A DNA stretch of 64,000 nucleotides from Holacanthus passer (GCA_025331565.1 JAFREQ010000014.1:10372501-10436500); one strand, 5' to 3'. Numbered from the stretch's first letter, positions 24,432 through 37,020 are shown. Made by a program: numbers and translations. The notes: generated by a model from the letters alone, not told the origin.

Positions 24432-24665
24432 ACCTGTCGAGACAGATGGCTGTCCATCTAGAGTCTGGTTCTGTTCCGAGGTTTCTGCCTGTTAAAAGGA
24501 AGTTTTTCCTCATCACTGTCCCCAAGTGCTCGCTTATGATGGGAACTGTTGGTTCTCTATGAATAATATTCTAAAGAGTATGGCCCAGACCTGCTCTGTA
24601 TGGAAAGTGCCTTGAGATGACTTGTGATTTGCCGCTGTACAAATAAAATTGAATTGAACTGAATT
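23230..24665 (+). mobile_element. Decayed LINE (L2/CR1-like) 3' part with tail
   Basis: The + strand translates, with frameshifts and stops, into pieces of a non-LTR reverse transcriptase. NFLLLNPDKTEV and VLGPK lie at about 23436-23500. Further on come SRLDYHNSLLSGC near 23670-23712, then LHWLPVKSRI, KALNGQAPTYLQEL and SRVGARAWLAQ up to about 24010. This order matches the C-terminal end of ORF2 in teleost L2/CR1-type LINEs. A noncoding 3' segment follows (24120-24665), with a CT run and a tail of the type GTGATTTG...AATAAAATTGAATTGAACTGAA. It is not functional. The exact clade (L2 or Rex1) is unresolved. Confidence 0.75.
24399..24424. repeat. (CT)n microsatellite inside the LINE tail region
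   Basis: About 13 CT units. Confidence 0.9.
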
Positions 24666-24689
24666 TTCAAAGCCACGGGAGGCTCATAT

Positions 24690-24745
24690 TGTTAGATAAG
24701 ATAAGCTTTGTAGTCCCTCAGGGTAATATTATCAAGCAATTCCAG
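24690..24745 (-). mobile_element. Remnant of the AAGATAAGATAA-type repeat (weak)
   Basis: TAGATAAGATAAGCTTTGTAGTCCC resembles the start of the better copies at 45.27 and 61.37 kb. Only about 50 bp remain. Confidence 0.35.
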
Positions 24746-25375
24746 TCATTGAGACTATTCTAGCTTCAGCTTCCTGTGGCAGATCTATCTGTGTCCTGGA
24801 TGCCAGGCTGAGAGCATTCCTGTTGCAGAGTATCATTAGTCTTCACAGCTGGCAGGCAGCGCTGTGGGCGAGGGAGATTGTACTTACTGAGGGCACAGAA
24901 TGGCATCAAGCAACACAGAAGGTTTAAAGTAATTCCAGTTTATCACAACTTGGATACTTTTTGTAGGTTTGGCTCCCAGTTATATTGGTTATGATAACAC
25001 TGAACTCACAAAGTTAATTACTGAGATCTGGGAATGGGAGGGATGACATTACTAAAAAGTAAAGTCAGACAGGGCAAGAAACACAATGATACAAGTTTTA
25101 AACAAGTTATTTGGAAGAGAGTATATAGGAGAACAATGAAATTATCACCAATGAGCAGTAGCAATGTTGCCATGTTTTGAGATCTCAGCAATTAACTTGG
25201 TGGGTACAATGTTGTCATAAGTTTTATGAAATCAGAATTATCCTTTAATTGCACAATGAGGTCAGCTCATCTGACTTTTAGCCACGCCAACAATGCTCAC
25301 AGCCCCAATCATTTCTTCATCACAGTTATTCTCAACTGCGTCACCCTTTTTTTTAACACTTGTTCTACTTGTTCT

Positions 25376-25379
<4 letters not shown>

Positions 25380-25418
<39 letters not shown>
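25380..25418. repeat. (CT)n microsatellite
   Basis: About 19 CT units, continuing into TGTGTGTC. Confidence 0.92.
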
Positions 25419-25424
<6 letters not shown>

Positions 25425-28400
25425 CTCGGTACTGACAGTTATGTGGATTTATCAACCTCATGTCCAGGCTGTAATGCATGTCAGTCTGAGCTCTGGTTGC
25501 CAAATGACAACAAGCCTGAGAATAGAGGATGAACTTCACTCCGACAGGTCTGGGCCAAACGCCTAGACGGTGGGAGAGTTGAGTCCGATTGAGAGATAGA
25601 AAATAAAGGAGAGGTGTGAGACAGAGAGAGGACAGCGGGTCAAATAGATGGATGAATGTGAGAGAGAAATGTGTAGGGTTACTTAGAGACCTAGCGGGCA
25701 TGTTTATCAGCAGATCTTAATCTGAGCAGAAAGAACCGCGTTCCCCACAATTCATCATCATTACTCGCCTCACCTGCCACCTCCCTCTGACCGCCTCCCT
25801 CCACCTCCTTGCCTCTGATACAGCCCTCCGTCTGTGGGGAATCTAGCCACCAACAATTTCCCAATAACATTCACCTTGGGGTGGTCCGGGTGTCAGCCAT
25901 GCGATCTGTTTTGCACACATATTCACATGTACACACCTGCAGGCTAGGACAGGACCCCCTCAGTGCCCCCTGAACTCACCTATCACCTGTCTGGTAAAAC
26001 CCTCAGTATGTTAGCAAGCCTTTCTCCTCTGTCACTCACTGTTTGTGACCAGAAGGTGCATGCAAACATACGAGTGTGTGCGTATGTGTGTGGCGGGATG
26101 AGTTTATCCCTCTGGGCCAGGAGAGCCTGGGTCATTTTTTTCCCCCAGCGGTTGGAGGGGCAGTCTGGCAAGGTCAGGGGTCATAAAGTTTAGGTGTATC
26201 AACAAGGAACCTTTAGCACAATGAAAGACCACCGCTGATCCGTCGCCTGTTGACACCTCCTAAACATTAACGGCTTGCTCATGTAACTAAGCTCTCCTCT
26301 GGCTGGACAGCAAAGAGGTGAACTTATCCAGAAGAGCACCTGCTCTGGCTGGATTAAAATCTGGCCTACGTTGTAGCTGCCTACAGTGTCAACTCCTCCA
26401 TTCATCTTCGATCCTTTTGCTCTGCCTCTATCTGATGGGGTAGGTGTCAGCCATTAGGTATTAGGTGGTGCAGCTTTGTTGGGAACAGGTTTGGGTTGGG
26501 AGGCTGTGGGAGCAGTAGGAGGTGCAGATTTATTAGGGAGCTCAGACTAATATTTACGTGACCTGCCAGGACCCCAGGGGTGTAGAGACAGAGAGGGAGA
26601 GAAAGTGTGGGTATGAATTGCATATCTGCATTGAGGGGAAAAAGGGGGATTACAAGACAAAACACTTATCTCCTGAGCCCTACAGCAAAAAATGTCCACC
26701 CCTCACCACCCCCAGCCCCTTTCTCTCCGGTCCAGCCTTCACTAACTGCCCCTTTTGCTCTGTCGTTTCCTATAATGGTTCAACACATTTTGACAGCCAT
26801 CCTAATAGTAGCCCAACAATATCACAACCGCAATTCTCTTTTCCAAGAAACTCAAAATACTGGTCCAACAGGCAACTGGTTGCCAAATCAATTCTTTGAT
26901 CTGGCAAAGAATAAAACTGGAATTTTCCTAACAATTCCCCTTCACCAGCATAGAAGTATTTCAAGAAACATTTCCGGTGCTTGTATAATTGCTCCAACTA
27001 GTGACAAGTACAACCACATGCAGGTTGACCTCAATGAATTTTCCGTGAGTAGAGAGTCGAACACAGCACCAATTTGTCATCTCTAATTTATCTGTGACAT
27101 AACTCACCCACTGCTAGGCCAGAAGTCAACCTTAGCGTTGGATAGCAGAATATCCAGCAGGTTCGGCTCACGCTGTGAGGGTTAGAGGACAAAGATTGTC
27201 AGAGATGAACCTGAGTCGGACATTTAGACAGTTAGTCGCAGTGAATTCTTCACTGTACAAGGTGTGGGGCTGCTGTGTGACCACGTTTGTATATGCGTGT
27301 GGCGGTGTGAGTGTGTTTATCTCCCTCCCTGTGTGGGAATTTACAGACACACCTCGCGAGGCACAAACAACAGTGACCTGGAAAAATAGTCGAAATTCCA
27401 CCAACATACCAGAGAATCTGGGGGTTTGGGCTGACAATACACACTGACACACACAGACAACGAGAGACAGAGGTGTGAGAAACAGGAGAGATACAGGGTC
27501 AGGGTCAAATTGTGTAGGCCTCACAGACATAGATACCAGTGAGTGATACCAGCTGACACACACTGATGCTGACACTAACAGTGATACTATGGCTACCTGG
27601 GTGACATTGATAAATAGTGCTGAGCCATCCCAGCGTGCACACACAATCAAACCAAAACTCAGCTCATCCCTGTGACTTTTAATCAGCATATCCTTCGCCA
27701 ACGAGCTGCACTCGCTGACTCTTCAAGCTTCTGCCACTGGGGGAAAAAATCTGTGTACCACAAACAACTTTAAAGGGTCTGAGCGAAAAATATTAGGCTG
27801 AAGACTCTTAAGTGGCAAATGGGTGAAAAGTGAAAGCATCCACTGGAGTGTCTACCTGCCCTCAAACATGTTCACAACTGTGTGTTTATTGTTGCTTAGA
27901 GTGGAGGACATTGACTCCATTACTGGAGCCAGTGTCCCACTCGCAGTCTCCTAGACTCCTCACCTTTAAAAACACAAACCACAAAGATGCACATAAATTC
28001 ACTCATACAACGAATCCCAAACTCACACCACGCAAACAAACACTCTCCATGTGGAATGTGGGAGACTGTCTTGTTTGTGTTTTGAGGTGCAGTTTTCTCC
28101 AATTTTCCTGCTCATCCTCCCAGAATATACTGTATATTCTCACAGGCACTTAGATATCCTCGGACATAGAATTATAGAAACTTGGGATTATATTTATCTT
28201 CATATGTTTTTTTTCCCAATCAGTGTGCTGATGCCTACAGCAACAAGCCTCCACACTGCCCACGACCGGGCTTCACCTTCCACCAGCGCTGAGACAGCTG
28301 ATGGAGAGCGAGGACACAGTACAGTAGCCTCAGTCGCTCAGTAAACAATGGTAAACAGAGCAAGCGCTCGGCATGAAATGGAGGAATACCGCGCACAAAA

Positions 28401-30289
28401 CATTTACACAGAGCTGCCACGGGAACAATATCATTTCAGTTTTACAATAAAGTGCTGGTGTAACAAAAACAACAGTGGGAAACTCATCTGCCCTTCTCTC
28501 CATTCACAGTTGTTTATGCTTCGGCCTCCCGCTCTCTGTAAGGAGATAATTCAATCAAGTATAATAGAGCTTTCACACAGGCTTAACCCTGCTTTAATCC
28601 TCATGCTACAAGACCCAAATCTGGAGCCTGATCTCATATATCTAGAATTTTATTCTATTCCCACGTCAATAAATGAGAGGTTGTACTGTTACTATTAATA
28701 TATCTGCACTTTGTTAACACAGATTTGATCTTTCATTTTATAATCTGGGGTAAATTTCAACTGGCTACTTCAAATGAGAGAAACACAAAATAGAAATTAT
28801 GTGAAAGGTAAAGCTAATTTTATCTTTTTCAATACTGAATACTGAATGCATTGAACTGATAAACCAATAATGATACACACTCTAATATCCTCAACCAAAA
28901 GAAATGCATGTAGCATATGAATACATATTGTCATATGTGAGAAAAGTACGAACCATCTCCCAAATTACAAACAAAAGCTCAGGAGAGAAGGGACGCAGTC
29001 ACATCACACTGGTGTCCCAATGCCTAAGGGAATCGTGGTATTTTAATTATACCCACTGTCAGCCAGAGAGGCTGGGACACACCACACCTTGTTTTGGCAA
29101 TATCATGCTGCGTCCACATCCTCCTCCAGTAACTAAAGCCATCTACTGACTGTGTTTTGATTCACCTTCAGCTCCTCTTGCGCAGAGACTGTGGGGGCAG
29201 CACCAACGTCACTGTACTCGGTGTACATTATAGATCATCCTTCCAACACACGACATATATAAGAGGATATACGCACACATGCACGCTGTACATGCAAACA
29301 CCCGTTTACACCAAGTACACACATACACATAGAGCGAGTATCAGCATAAATCATTCTTATATGTTGCATGGTCTCACGAAACCCCTTGTGCAGGCAAAAG
29401 CAGATTTTGAGTGACTGGCCAGCTCTATTACGCACATACATATACTGTAAACAAACACTAAAACAAGCTCACCAAATGCTAGTTAAACACTTCATTATAA
29501 ATACATTGATATAAAGGTATAGTATGGCAAAGGCATTTTATGCATGTGCATGTGCACCTTCATAACGAAGATGCATCATTTTGTTGTCACTATTCACAGA
29601 ACTATAATGATGCTCACGTCTCCATTACTGGCTCGGAGCTCCATCTCTATCAAGTGTTTGAACCGGGATAGTTTGGGAGAGAGTAAACAACAGTCTAATG
29701 TGTTTATCAAACACTAAAGCACACACCAACAGCTGTTTACCACACAGAGAGCCAAGATGCATACAACAACAACAGCACGAGAAACATGTAATCTGATGGC
29801 GTTACATGTTGTAAAGGAAGGTGATGTTGATAGGGGTTTGTGTCTTGGATTGGGTTAGGGTAATCTGACAATATGGCCACCCTGCACGGGAAAATCCAGC
29901 TGCTGCAAGACACGCTCTCTCGCCCTATCGTTTAGTCAGTGAGGGAGAGAGGACGAAAGCTGTTTATGCTAGAAAAGCCTCCCACTCCTGGTAAACAAAT
30001 CAATAAACATGACTCCATTTCACAACAATACACCATGCCAGACTACACTGCGTGCAGTTATACATGCAAGGAAAACTATAAAAACAATTAACTGCCACGG
30101 AAATACATGCAAGGATGTCATTACCAAGTATCCTTCACAGTCACAGCCTCCACACCTCCACACCCTCTGGATACGTTGAACCAGTCCCACTTTGACTTTT
30201 CCCTTATAAAGAGAACTGAAGAAAGAGAGATGGATGAATTACAAAAACAAATGTAAAATACAAATGAGAGATCAGTTACAGGGATTCAA

Positions 30290-31146
30290 CTTTACATGAG
30301 AATGAAAACAATGTTAAAAGAAATATACCTGTAAACAGCTATGTGTGAGGTTCTTGTCCATGGGACAAACACCAACAGATGAAATACTGCCACATGTCTA
30401 TTTGTCCTCACACAGAAACTGCGAGGAGCATCACCAAATGTGGTCTGACGCACTTTGCATGCTACGCTGGATGGCTCCAGCATTAACTATTTAGGTTTGC
30501 ACATCTTCACTGTCAACATAGTTTGTGTGTCTTGCCAAATGTACGGTATATGTGCATCAGAATCACTTCATGCATCCATGTCACCATGTTCCTTTCCTCT
30601 CCATGTCATGATCTGTAGCTAATTAAAAGATTTTTAAAATAAATAGTTCAACATTTTGGAAAATATGCTCATTCACTTTCTTGTTGAGAGTTAAATGAAA
30701 CGGTTTATACCACTGTAATGTCTGTATGGTAAATGTGAAGCAACCATCACCAGCCTCTACATCTCAATAATTAGCCCACTATATCTCGATAGTTTAAGCG
30801 TCATAAAACCTGAAGTGTAAAATGGCACATTGTGGTTTGATGTAGGTTCACTCCATGAACTATTTCTTGGGTGGGTGCTTGGCATCCTCATGGTGACAAC
30901 AAGACCCCCCTTAAACAATATGCTGTTCTTACACTTCGGTTGTTGTTCAGATTAAACAAACGGGATGAAATAGCATTTGATGATATTTAATCTCATTTGT
31001 TTAATGTGATGTACTTTAGTGTTTGTGTATACGTGTGTGTCCACAGTGAAGCTGGACTGTTGCAGTATTTCAAACATCTATTTGTGTTTGTCCCATGGGA
31101 AGACCTCATGCATTGCTGCTTGCAGATATAGTATATATTTCCTTCA
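30290..31146. repeat. Imperfect inverted repeat, arms of about 80-110 bp
   Basis: The reverse complement of the left arm (about 30310-30400) reads GGCAGTATTTCATCTGTTGG..GTTTGTCCCATGG. The right arm (about 31058-31145) reads TGCAGTATTTCAAACATC..GTTTGTCCCATGGG. Both continue into ACCTCA-C-CAT-GCTG-TT-CAG-TATA-like sequence. The arms are separated by about 650 bp. It could be the eroded ends of a DNA transposon or two opposed copies of a short repeat. Confidence 0.55.
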
Positions 31147-34100
31147 ATTGAACTCTCAGTTTGTGTGTTGGGCCAGACCAGTTATAATACACTGCTGGTT
31201 TAGGGAAACACTTTGCAGATACTACAGAAAGGAGGAGGATGATACATTTCATATTGTGCATTTATTGCTGGTTGAAGCTTTGGCTGTGGATATGGTGAAT
31301 GTTGGGGCCATGGCTGCAGTTGTGGTTGTGCCTATGGGATTATGGATATTGCCACAGTAGATGTGCTGTAGCTGTACTGTACATCTCTCAACTCAATTTA
31401 CTGCTTCTTACATCATCCAAGAAAGCATCATTAAGCCACATGGGATCTGAATGTGCAGTGCTTATATCAGATATGACAGATGTGTTAACAATACACCACA
31501 TGCAAATATACAAAAAAAAAACTGTAGAGATAAACCTCATAGACAAAACAGCATCCACACATCACATTATCTGAGAAACATCAAGCTCAACATCAAGAAA
31601 TTTCTAAAAACAACTAAGCCTAGTGGAAGGTCTGTCCAAAACAACATAAGCAACTGATTCGAAATGACACCTGACTTGAGCAATATTTTTACGTGCGTGT
31701 GGATTCCTCACATTCATCCTTGCATCTGTTCCTCGTGTCCTGTGTGTGCGTGGCCAAAGAGCGAGGAGCAAATGCCAAGTGGAGGAAAAGAAAATACATT
31801 ACATGGGGAAAAAAGGACAGCCCATAAAGTCAACTTTATAAAGTGTGATGTGGTATGTTGCACTTGTGACCAGTATTTTAGACAGAACATGCAGCAATAT
31901 GGCCAGATGGCAGAAAATTTTGATTCACCAGTCCGTGTGAAGTTACTCTAGACTATTAAAACCATAAACCTCATAGTGGTACTTTACAGCATGCGCCCAT
32001 GATCTGACACACCATGCTATTTTTCCTAAAGTACACTTCCACTCAAAAATGTGTATTGCCTGTTGTTAAATAATTTCGGTGCAATTGCCCTAGTTCTAAT
32101 CTAAACCTGGTTTAGGGACCATTGTGACATCTTTCCACTATTGCTATCTTTAACTCTGCACAGGGGGTGAAGACTTGTTTCTCTAGCAGCATTCAGGATT
32201 TCTGCATCTCTTCCTGATTGTGTGTCTTCAGTGTCAACCTCTATCTTTCGTGGTGGCAGTGTCAGTATGTCTGTCGAGATCACCACCATAGCCATCATTA
32301 CCTTGAGCATCATGCGGCACTCTGCCAGCAGTGAGGAGGACGTTTGGTTGAGGAGGTCTAAAGTGTGGGACTGAGCCCAGAAGACAGAGGCCTCTCTGGT
32401 GTGAGGAGGGCAGCATGAGTGTGGCGCTAAGCTCTGTCTGGATCCAGGAAAGAGTGAGATGCGAGGAGGGATGGCAGGAGATAAGTCCACTTCAGCAAAC
32501 TCAATGGGACACTTCAGTACAGGCGCAGCTCTCACCCAGAGCACTGTCTGTCTGTCTGTCTGTCTGTCATGAAACAGAGAGATACAACTTGGATCAAGAT
32601 TCATAATTTGATTTCAACTAAGTCCAACTGAAAACTACTCACTACTGTCATTTTCGGTCCGACTAGTCTCAAATACACAAAATTGTGGCACTGGTGCAAT
32701 TTCAGCATCTAACAAAGGTAACGTCACTGTGAGTGTGTGCATGTGTGTGTGCAGGCTTCAAGCACAGTGACAGAGACAGATTGGGTGTCTGAGAGGGACA
32801 GATAGCCTTACAGCCAACCTCCACTCACTCATTGAGTGAGATAAAGAGCAACACACACACACACACACACACACACACTCCTCCACTGGCATCCAACCAA
32901 TCGTGCTGAGAAATAACTCAACCCTTAACGTGGACAAATAGGTGTGGATAAGGCCTGCGTTGGATCTGCTGAAACTTGCCGATTCATCACAAATTTCAAA
33001 CAAACAGATTAGAAGAAGACTGTTGTGGCATTCAAATGGACTTATAGGATTTGTCCATGTATACACTCCGCCGTGCTGTGTGAGACCCGGGAGGGTATGC
33101 GAGTACGAGAGTGTGTGAGGGTGCCAAAACAGTGACAGGCCATTCTTCTACAAACAGGTTTTCAACAAGCTCTTATCTCTCTTCTGCTCTCTCTTCATCC
33201 ATTCCCTTGTTTCTTCCTCTTGTGGAAGAAATGCCCTTTGATTACTTTTCCGTCACAAATAGACTTGCTACATGCAGAGTATTTATAAGAAATGTAGTGT
33301 ATACATTGCAAGAAAACTGGATGGGTGGGGTGTTCTTGTGTTTCTGGGTGACCTCAGTGGCCCAGGCTGCCTGTCTATTAGAGCTGGGGCTATTAGACCA
33401 TCAGAAAGTGGGAGCATCCCGTCTTGCCATGGTGGTAAGATCAAGGCATTCCGACGGCCAGAGTGGTCATTACCCTGCTCTCTAGCCCATAATGTCCCTC
33501 CATTAAAACACCCTGCTGCCATGGAAATGCAGCTGTGGTCGTTTAAGTCATTTCTTGGCCCTGCTGTCTCTCTGGGTCATTGACACACACGCACACAAAC
33601 ACACAACGCATCAACATGTCGTCTGATAAACAGTTACACGCGCACACTGCTATCACACACATACAGAAACACATAAGCTGCTGTCTGGATGGGGCCATAG
33701 CCGCCAGGACAGCGAGACGATCACTGAGTCACCGTCGACGCAGCGGGACTGTTGACAGATTGTACAGTAAGACAATCTGGACGGCTGAGTCATCACACAA
33801 TCAGACAGAATTGCGCCTCGAACACAAACACAGATAGGCAGACAGATAGGAGGTTGACAGAAAGATACACACAAACAGACACATGCACAGCACTAACACT
33901 GATCGGGATAAACAAACACCTGTGGTTGTGCAGAAGATTGTGTGTCAAACAAACCCAACCCCCTGTTCCTCTAATCCTCATTTGGCCACTTCCAAACTTT
34001 CTACAGAATCATAAGCAGACACCTCCTACGCTCAGATACACACACACACACACACAGAGAGAGAGAGAAACTAACCCCTCCTAAACCCCAAAACTCACAA

Positions 34101-34271
34101 CCAGCATAAAGAAAAAGGAGCTATTACGCATATTATACAACACAGTTTGACCTCGTTTGGTGCCTTTTTTTCCAGCTTATCATTTATATTTGTATACACC
34201 TACTTACAGATCGTGTTAAGAATCCATCCCTCATCAGATCGTCCTTACTCCTGCCTTGTTTATCCTGATCA

Positions 34272-34313
34272 GTGTTTTATGTTGTGACTCTTTAGTGTCA
34301 CAATATAAAACAT
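34272..34313. repeat. Hairpin with 15-bp arms
   Basis: GTTTTATGTTGTGAC is followed after 8 bases by GTCACAATATAAAAC. The arms pair except for one G/T position. No following T run or gene gives it a role. Confidence 0.7.
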
Positions 34314-35362
34314 ACCTAACATGATTTGACAAGTCTTCTAATTACTTTATTTTATTTTTTTGATGAAGAGGGTCTGTGACTGTACAACAATTATATCAGC
34401 ATCTGATGATGGTCCTTGCCCAGACAAAACTTGACAAATATGATAAACATATCACACCAAAACCAATTTAAATATAGCAAAAACATTATAGTGCTACCAT
34501 AAAAATTATAATCGTCACTCTAGTGCAGAATAAAGAGCATTGCAGAATAAAGAGTGAAGAGACCAAAATCAATCAAGTCACACTTAATTTTTATAGCACC
34601 TGCACTGCAAACAAATAACCTCACAAATAAATGACAAAAGAGATAGTGTTGGCTTCAATAACGTACAACTTGATAAAATTGTAAAATAAATTGTAAATAA
34701 AAATGGACAATCAAGTCTGAGCTCAAATTAGCCTGTGTTGCCCCCTAGTGGTCATGAATGTAAAGCACCGAAACCAGGGTCACAACATAAGTCAGCTGTT
34801 TCAGTCACTTGCCATCATAGTTCTTCATCTTCAGTGCTACGAGTGTTCAAATGAGCTGTCACTGAGATTGTACCTCATATGATCACAAATGTCAAATAAA
34901 CTTGATGATTGGTTTCATAATCAAAAGTATTCCTCTCCTTCTTTTTTCTGATCCCTGCTGTGCCTGAACATGTCCCCCACTTTAAGGGGCCAAAAACAAG
35001 GCCAATAGCTGAAATATCAACGACATGAAAGAGCAAAAATTTAACATATGTATTTTAAACAAACATGGCCCTGCAATCTGAAACACTCCAAGGAATGGCA
35101 TTCAAATTTAAAACTAATATATGAACCTTGGAGCAAGAGTAAAAAACAACACTGAAAATAAGCCAAGAGATTAAGGTTGGTAGAAAATTTCTTATAGTGT
35201 AAATGCATAAGTCAATATATATTTTAAGACACAATGCATGTACAGCTTATTTCTAATGTGACTAAAGCATATAGAGCTCTTAGACTTGATACAGCATATT
35301 TAAACGTGAACATTAATACATAATCAATTGAAATTAAGCCTGACATTATCTCATAATGAAGA

Positions 35363-35479
35363 ATGGGTGGAATCTGGCTCGCAGGGCCAAAGCACTTGGC
35401 CTTGAAGTAGCCACATCTGCACTGATGGACACACCGCACACTCTAGATTTGAGGGAATGGGTAAAACCTGGTGCTGAAG
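35363..35479 (+). pseudogene. srbd1: SRBD1-like exon a
   Basis: Encodes NGWNLARRAKALGLEVA through WVKPGAE, with donor G|GTAAGA in phase 1. The acceptor after ATGAAG is weak, so the left border is approximate. Confidence 0.5.
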
Positions 35480-35824
35480 GTAAGACATTAACATTAAACA
35501 CAAAATGAGGAGTTTTGTAGACATTAAAATAAGAAAAATTATTAAGACCTGTTGGCCTTTTCTTGTGCCAGACTCTCAGAAAATATTTTTTACTCAATGG
35601 ATTTGGAGAAATTACTGACACTAGTTATTTATTATGAACACTTTCTGAGCTGTTTAGGATAATACTTGAATTAACACAATGGTCAATGATTGGGTTGGAA
35701 AGTTTTTTAATATGCGTTCTTCTAGTTGAAATTAGGTTTGCTCTTACAGATACAGAGCTCATGAAAGGTCCATAAAAGTTCTGTATTTAAGTACAGTAAG
35801 CATGTGTGTTTGTGTTTCTATCAG

Positions 35825-35900
35825 GTCTGTCATCAGTGGAAGAAGTGGCTACAGGTGTGGAGCATATAGACCCTGAAACACTCACCTACGTGAAAACATT
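35825..35900 (+). pseudogene. srbd1: SRBD1-like exon b
   Basis: Encodes GLSSVEEVATGVEHIDPETL and TYVKTL. The acceptor is TATCAG and the donor ATT|GTGAGA. It continues exon a in frame. Confidence 0.6.
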
Positions 35901-36022
35901 GTGAGAACATATCCACATGAATACAATATTTCTATATGAGTGTTTTTTACTCGATACAGTTTTTATAATACAGTGCTGCCCTCCTCTTTCTTTTCCTCTG
36001 TGTTTCTCTCTTGCTGTGTCAG

Positions 36023-36206
36023 GTGTGAGAAGAGCTATGTGACCATCCAGTCCTCTGTGTCCAAGTCAGCACTAAAGGAAAAAGAGCAGAAGTCTGTCCA
36101 AGACCAGAAAAAACCAGGGGCCCAACAAAACAAAAACAAGGACATTGACAAGTTCCATCTCCACTTTGACTCCACCTGCGATGTTCAATGCATCCAGTCA
36201 CATCAG
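36023..36206 (+). pseudogene. srbd1: SRBD1-like exon c
   Basis: Encodes CEKSYVTIQSSVSKSALKEK to CIQSHQ, with acceptor GCTGTGTCAG and donor CAG|GTATCC in phase 0. The next expected exon (LAINRGE motif) is not found downstream. Confidence 0.62.
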
Positions 36207-36319
36207 GTATCCAGACAGACCAGTTTATCATTTTCGTAACATATTCATCCACTCTGTTCCTCCTTCCTTTTTAAGTACAAAACTGAATTTTAAGGAATCA
36301 ACTGTCTCAAATACAGCTT

Positions 36320-36324
<5 letters not shown>

Positions 36325-36385
<61 letters not shown>

Positions 36386-36386
36386 T
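36325..36386. repeat. (TG)n(AG)n compound microsatellite
   Basis: About 18 TG units run directly into about 12 AG units. Confidence 0.92.
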
Positions 36387-37020
36387 GGGTGTATGTCAGT
36401 TGAGCAACTGTTTCTCAGGCCAGATGACAATAGTCCACACACAGAGAAGATATCTTTCAATTTGTGCTTTGCCTTTTCCATCTTAGCTCCAATAAGGTTA
36501 TTCACTCTTGCAGCACTGGGTGACTTGAATTTTGGTTCAAGTGAAAAGCTGAAGTTTTTGAAGGCAATCAAGTCACACAGTCGTGTAAACATCCCCATCT
36601 CAATAAACACATTTACCATTGCATCCTCCTGCTTGTGTTCCTGCGTATTGGTTGGTGAAAACAGTCCATTATGGTTGTCTTGTCCCCCGTGCTACCTGGC
36701 CAGGATGTTGCTTCTCTTTCTTGGGGGGGGGGCTACTCAGAGATGCTACCTTGTTGCGATTAGCTTTCTTGTGCAAGCTTCTTAAATTGACTTTCAGATT
36801 CGTGGGGTTTTCCCCTTGAGAAGTATTCCACATATTTTATCACAGTCTGCTTTTATCTTCCTCGCAGTCATATTCAAAGAAGCCCCATATACAACTCTGC
36901 CACTTTCTCCCAACTTTTGCATTTGGCCACCAGGTAGCGTGGCAAGCAGAAGCAGACTGTAAATAAGAAGTGACGTCACGGACCGTAAGGTGCTGTACGG
37001 TGCAGGGCATTTTATCTCTA
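36387..37020 (-). mobile_element. Possible hAT/ZBED-like transposase remnant
   Basis: The minus strand reads LEPKFKSPSAARV followed by a charged helix (EKAKHKLKDIFS) at about 36620-36440. This resembles the LDPRYK-PSR region that precedes the catalytic core in ZBED/hAT transposases. A second minus-strand frame (37027-36794) contains LLIYSLLLLATLPGGQ and SLNMTARKIKADCDK. Frames are broken. The assignment is weak and from memory of family patterns. Confidence 0.3.

Larger units (their letters stand above)
24746..35356. other. Intergenic DNA between wnt2b and the SRBD1-like fragment
   Basis: I find no coding gene in 10.6 kb. The longest open frames (26607-27086 on +, 27168-27701 and 32101-32604 on -) show no family motif or splice context. 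The stretch contains (CT)n at 25380-25418, (CA)n at 32852-32878 and near 34039-34060, an imperfect inverted repeat (30290-31146) and a hairpin (34272-34313). Nothing resembling ST7L or CAPZA1 was recognised on either strand. Confidence 0.55.
35357..36206 (+). pseudogene. srbd1: Partial SRBD1-like (Tex family) gene fragment, three exons
   Basis: Three consecutive pieces join in frame with GT/AG borders: about 35363-35479, 35825-35900 and 36023-36206. The product includes ARRAKALGLEVA, LDLREWVKPGAEG, LSSVEEVATGVEHI, VTIQSSVSKSALKEKEQKS and DKFHLHFDSTC, ending at SHQ. As I recall the family, this matches the segment of SRBD1 between the Tex N-terminal helices and the LAINRGE motif. I find neither the upstream HTH exons nor the LAINRGE, RNase H-like, HhH and S1 exons, so only about 125 of roughly 1000 residues remain. 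The segment after GVEHI seems shorter than in family members I recall. Most likely a partial duplication that landed here. Whether it is transcribed is unknown. Confidence 0.6.

Noticed and set aside
26607..27086. 159-residue open frame on the plus strand
   Set aside because: Low-complexity proline-rich start and no recognisable domain. Starts and ends arbitrarily relative to splice signals.
27168..27701. 177-residue open frame on the minus strand
   Set aside because: No family motif, composition biased by GT/CA-rich DNA, and no splice or promoter context. Probably chance.
32101..32604. 167-residue open frame on the minus strand
   Set aside because: Includes a (TCTG)n microsatellite translation (RQTDRQT) and no known domain.
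36324..36785. 153-residue open frame on the plus strand
   Set aside because: Begins with translated (TG)n(AG)n and continues antisense to the possible transposase remnant.
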